NCBI GenBank assembly: GCA_965224215.1
Contig: CBDCYS010000044.1
Span: 214,395-278,394 of the forward strand
DNA from: CBDCYS01 sp965224215
GTDB lineage: Bacteria; Acidobacteriota; Terriglobia; Bryobacterales; UBA6623
Reading direction: 5' to 3'
DNA: 64,000 nt
Below are positions 62,064-64,000 of this stretch, piece by piece. The notes beneath the pieces were generated by a model. It was not told where the DNA came from. It did not search any database and saw only the letters and a list, made by a program, of their open reading frames with translations. How positions within the stretch are numbered: position 1 is the stretch's first letter; the number at the start of each line of letters is the position of its first letter. The position numbers and the translations under genes are program-made.

Positions 62064-63030
62064 GTGACGAAAACTAGCTTCATCAAAACTTTAAGTCTGA
62101 CCCTATTCGTGTTGCTGTCACTACTAATTACGGCCATACCCTCCTTGGCCGTGGAGCCGGTGCTGAACCGCTCACCCGAGGTAATAGCACGAGGAGGCCA
62201 GCAGTTTCAAAAGTTGTGTGCCGCCTGCCATGGAGGAAATGCAAAAGGCGGGCGCGGTTCCGATCTGACGGCGGGCAGGTGGCGCTGGGGCGGCTCCGAT
62301 ATCGAGATCGCAGTGAACATTCGCAAGGGCATTCCTGGCACGCAAATGCCCCCTAGCGAGATGTCCGAAAAAGACGCTTTGGAGATTGTCTCCTTTCTCC
62401 GCACGCTGTCCCCTGAAGCCCGGGAACCGGTCACCGGCGTCCCCGAGGCGGGCCGCATGCTCTTCCATGGTGCAGCCGGTTGCATCAACTGCTATTTCTT
62501 CGACGGTTCCGGTGGACGGCTGGGGCCAGACTTGAGCAAGGTTTACCAGGAGAAAAACGTTGGCGATTTGCGCAAGGCCATCGTAGACCCTAGCGACACG
62601 TTGCGGCCTGGATTCGAAACCGTTGAGGTCGAGTTGCCGGACGGCCGCATGCTGAAGGGTGTCAAGAAAAATGACGACACCTTCTAGCTTCAATTTCTCG
62701 ATACCGAAGAACGGTTCCAGCTGCACCTGAAAGAGAACCTGGCGCGCTTCACCGAAAGCACTCAATCACTGATGCCGCGTCCTGAGCTGGAACCCGCCCA
62801 GGTGGAAGACCTGATTGCATTCCTGTACAGCCCTGCCGATACGACGAGCGCGGCATCCAGCGATCCCCATGGAGATAGCTCCCGGCATAGTTCCGCACAT
62901 AGCTCTAACGAACCGTGGACTCCCAGTTCCGATCTCAACATCAGTTCCGAACGCCTGAAACGGACCGATCAGGAACCCCACAATTGGCTCACCTACTGGG
63001 GTGATCTCGGCGGCATGCACTATAGCCGGC
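62064..63030 (+). pseudogene. Decayed cytochrome c-PQQ dehydrogenase fusion
   Basis: Start GTG 62064 (signal peptide KTLSLTLFVLLSLLITAIPS; TTG 62040 also in frame). First cytochrome c site CAACHGG is intact; the second reads CINCYFF, lacking the heme-binding His. An in-frame TAG lies at about 62685-62687 (after NDDTF, where relatives have Ser); the frame then continues to EPHNWLTYWGDLGGMHYSRL, the first blade of a PQQ-dependent (methanol/ethanol type) dehydrogenase, and is cut by the IS at about 63030. Three separate lesions show the gene is dead. The intact family oxidises alcohols or sugars in the periplasm. Confidence 0.85.
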
Positions 63031-64000
63031 TCCTGCTTATACGGTTGTTTCAGCAAACCCCAAGATGTTGGGGTGGAGGTCATCGCGTCTTGTCCAGGTC
63101 ACGCGCGCGGCGGATGTGGGCGTAAGGCGTAGGAGCGTGTTGAGTTCCGAGACCGAGGAGGGTTTGGAAGGCTGCCATTGGGGTCTTGCGGCGGTTGTGT
63201 CGAAACACGAACTCATCGAGGTAAACCTGAAGCTGAGCGCGGCTCACGCCGTGGTACGTTCCGGTCAGCCATTGCTGCAGGTTGCCAATGGCACGATCCG
63301 CCAGCGGCACCACCGACTTGGCGCCTTTCCGCAAGTCAGTCCGGTGAGGTTGCGGACGAGAGACGTGTTTGTAGCCGGCCTCTTCGAGGGCGGTAAAGGT
63401 CTTCAGACCGTCTGTGTAGATGGTCGAGCCGGGAACAACGTTCTGGGCAAGAAACCTGTCGATCGTCACCTTCTTGAAGTCTGGAATAACGGACATGCGA
63501 ACGCGCCCGGAGCGCTTCCCGCGTTTCTCAACAGCGACCATCACAAGGGCCGCACGGCGCCCCTGCAGTTGCCGGCTGCCTCGCAAACCTGCTTGCGGGC
63601 CGCCAATCCAGGTGTCATCGACCTCTACTTCTCCGTGCAAGGGCTCGCGAGCTGCGTTCACCATGGCCCGTCGCAGTTTGTGCAACATCATCCAGGCGGT
63701 TTCGTAGCGCGACAGGCCGAGCTGACGCTGCAGTAGCAGCGCCGACACACCTCGTTTATCAGTTGTCATCAGGTACGCAGCCCAAAACCAAACCGTCAGC
63801 GGGGTCTTCGTATTGTGGAGCACCGTTCCCGACGTCAACGAGACCTGGTGTCGACACGCCGCGCACTGCCACCGTAGTTTCTGCTCGAGAATGTAGGCCT
63901 GCCGATGCCCACACTGAGGACAAAGGAACCCGTCGGGCCAACGACAAGCAGCCAGGTACTTCTGGCTAGCCTCCTCGGTCGCGAACTCCACCTGAAACTG
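63030..64000 (-). mobile_element. IS1595-type element, partial (runs off the window)
   Basis: The left end, near 63030, reads TGCTTATACGGTTGTTTCAG and continues to an ACCCCAAGATGTTGGGG stretch, aligning with the first 30 bp of copies A/B (GGGTATCCGGTTGACTCAGG…CCCCAAGATGT). The right end and target duplication lie beyond 64000. It interrupts the PQQ-type dehydrogenase gene. Confidence 0.7.
63080..64000 (-). CDS. IS1595-family transposase, partial at the window edge
   Basis: At least 306 residues; the frame is open to the window edge, so the true start is probably outside (the nearest candidate is a GTG at 63991). Zinc ribbon CPQCGHRQAY and CAACRHQVSL, DDE region EVEVDDTWIGG and STIYTDGLKTF, C-terminal VYLDEFVFRHNRRKTPMAAF. 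Clearly related to, but far from identical with, the A/B transposase. No frameshift visible. Confidence 0.85.
   Translation of the reverse strand, partial: QFQVEFATEEASQKYLAACRWPDGFLCPQCGHRQAYILEQKLRWQCAACRHQVSLTSGTVLHNTKTPLTVWFWAAYLMTTDKRGVSALLLQRQLGLSRYETAWMMLHKLRRAMVNAAREPLHGEVEVDDTWIGGPQAGLRGSRQLQGRRAALVMVAVEKRGKRSGRVRMSVIPDFKKVTIDRFLAQNVVPGSTIYTDGLKTFTALEEAGYKHVSRPQPHRTDLRKGAKSVVPLADRAIGNLQQWLTGTYHGVSRAQLQVYLDEFVFRHNRRKTPMAAFQTLLGLGTQHAPTPYAHIRRARDLDKTR

Overview
The window looks like a chromosomal segment of an Acidobacteriota bacterium, probably a Bryobacterales/Solibacter-type lineage. The support is a protein with a Solibacter-type (TIGR03437-like) C-terminal domain at 50831-52261, a DUF1553-DUF1501 pair, a Tat-exported Gfo/Idh/MocA protein, and GC-rich coding throughout. 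This is inferred from gene families; no rRNA gene, tRNA gene or CRISPR array was seen.

Layout. 1-9.2 kb is a housekeeping and energy block: DUF1553/DUF1501/SUMF1 proteins, DUF3467, acpP-fabF, then etfB-etfA and the membrane Fe-S protein expected to pass ETF electrons to (mena)quinone; a small opposite-strand DUF6883-DUF4926 pair sits inside that group. 9.3-15.4 kb is mobile DNA: one IS1202-type (ISNCY) element, two IS1380 copies and gene stumps. 15.8-20 kb is an ECF sigma/anti-sigma/membrane-protein operon and a DUF4097-like protein whose 3' end runs into a dispersed repeat. 20.3-22.2 kb has an antitoxin with a broken PIN toxin, a duplicated piece of ctaB, and a PIG-L deacetylase. 22.4-31.2 kb (minus strand) is a respiratory cluster: Rieske protein, split cytochrome b, an octaheme cytochrome c, a lipoprotein and ctaA-ctaB. 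31.4-36.0 kb is one giant gene joining topoisomerase III to a RecQ helicase. 36.2-41.7 kb carries an E2 acyltransferase, two small peptides (one with a double-glycine-like leader), a 530-bp IS1380-derived miniature element, lipB and lpd.

41.9-49 kb holds frdABCD (quinol:fumarate reductase/succinate dehydrogenase), but frdA is separated from frdBCD by 3.7 kb containing a toxin-antitoxin remnant hit by an IS1595 element and an IS1380 element. 49-50.7 kb has two HicB-type antitoxins whose HicA partners are stumps, the second fused in frame to the start of mutY. 52.3-58.6 kb is the most structured mobile region. A miniature element and an IS1380 copy bracket a fragment of a NACHT-SUMF1-type gene, and the whole 2,958-bp unit lies inside a cupin gene with a 5-bp target duplication, so it appears to have moved as a composite transposon. 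Next come a further IS1380 and an IS1595. 58.7-62 kb has the Gfo/Idh/MocA protein and a second ECF sigma/anti-sigma operon. The window ends in a decayed cytochrome c-PQQ dehydrogenase gene cut by a third IS1595-type element.

Overall the core genes describe a respiring heterotroph with ETF-linked oxidation, a menaquinone-type fumarate/succinate enzyme and a multiheme bc complex. The accessory genes are dominated by one very recent IS1380 expansion (five copies differing by a few residues) and by decaying toxin-antitoxin modules.
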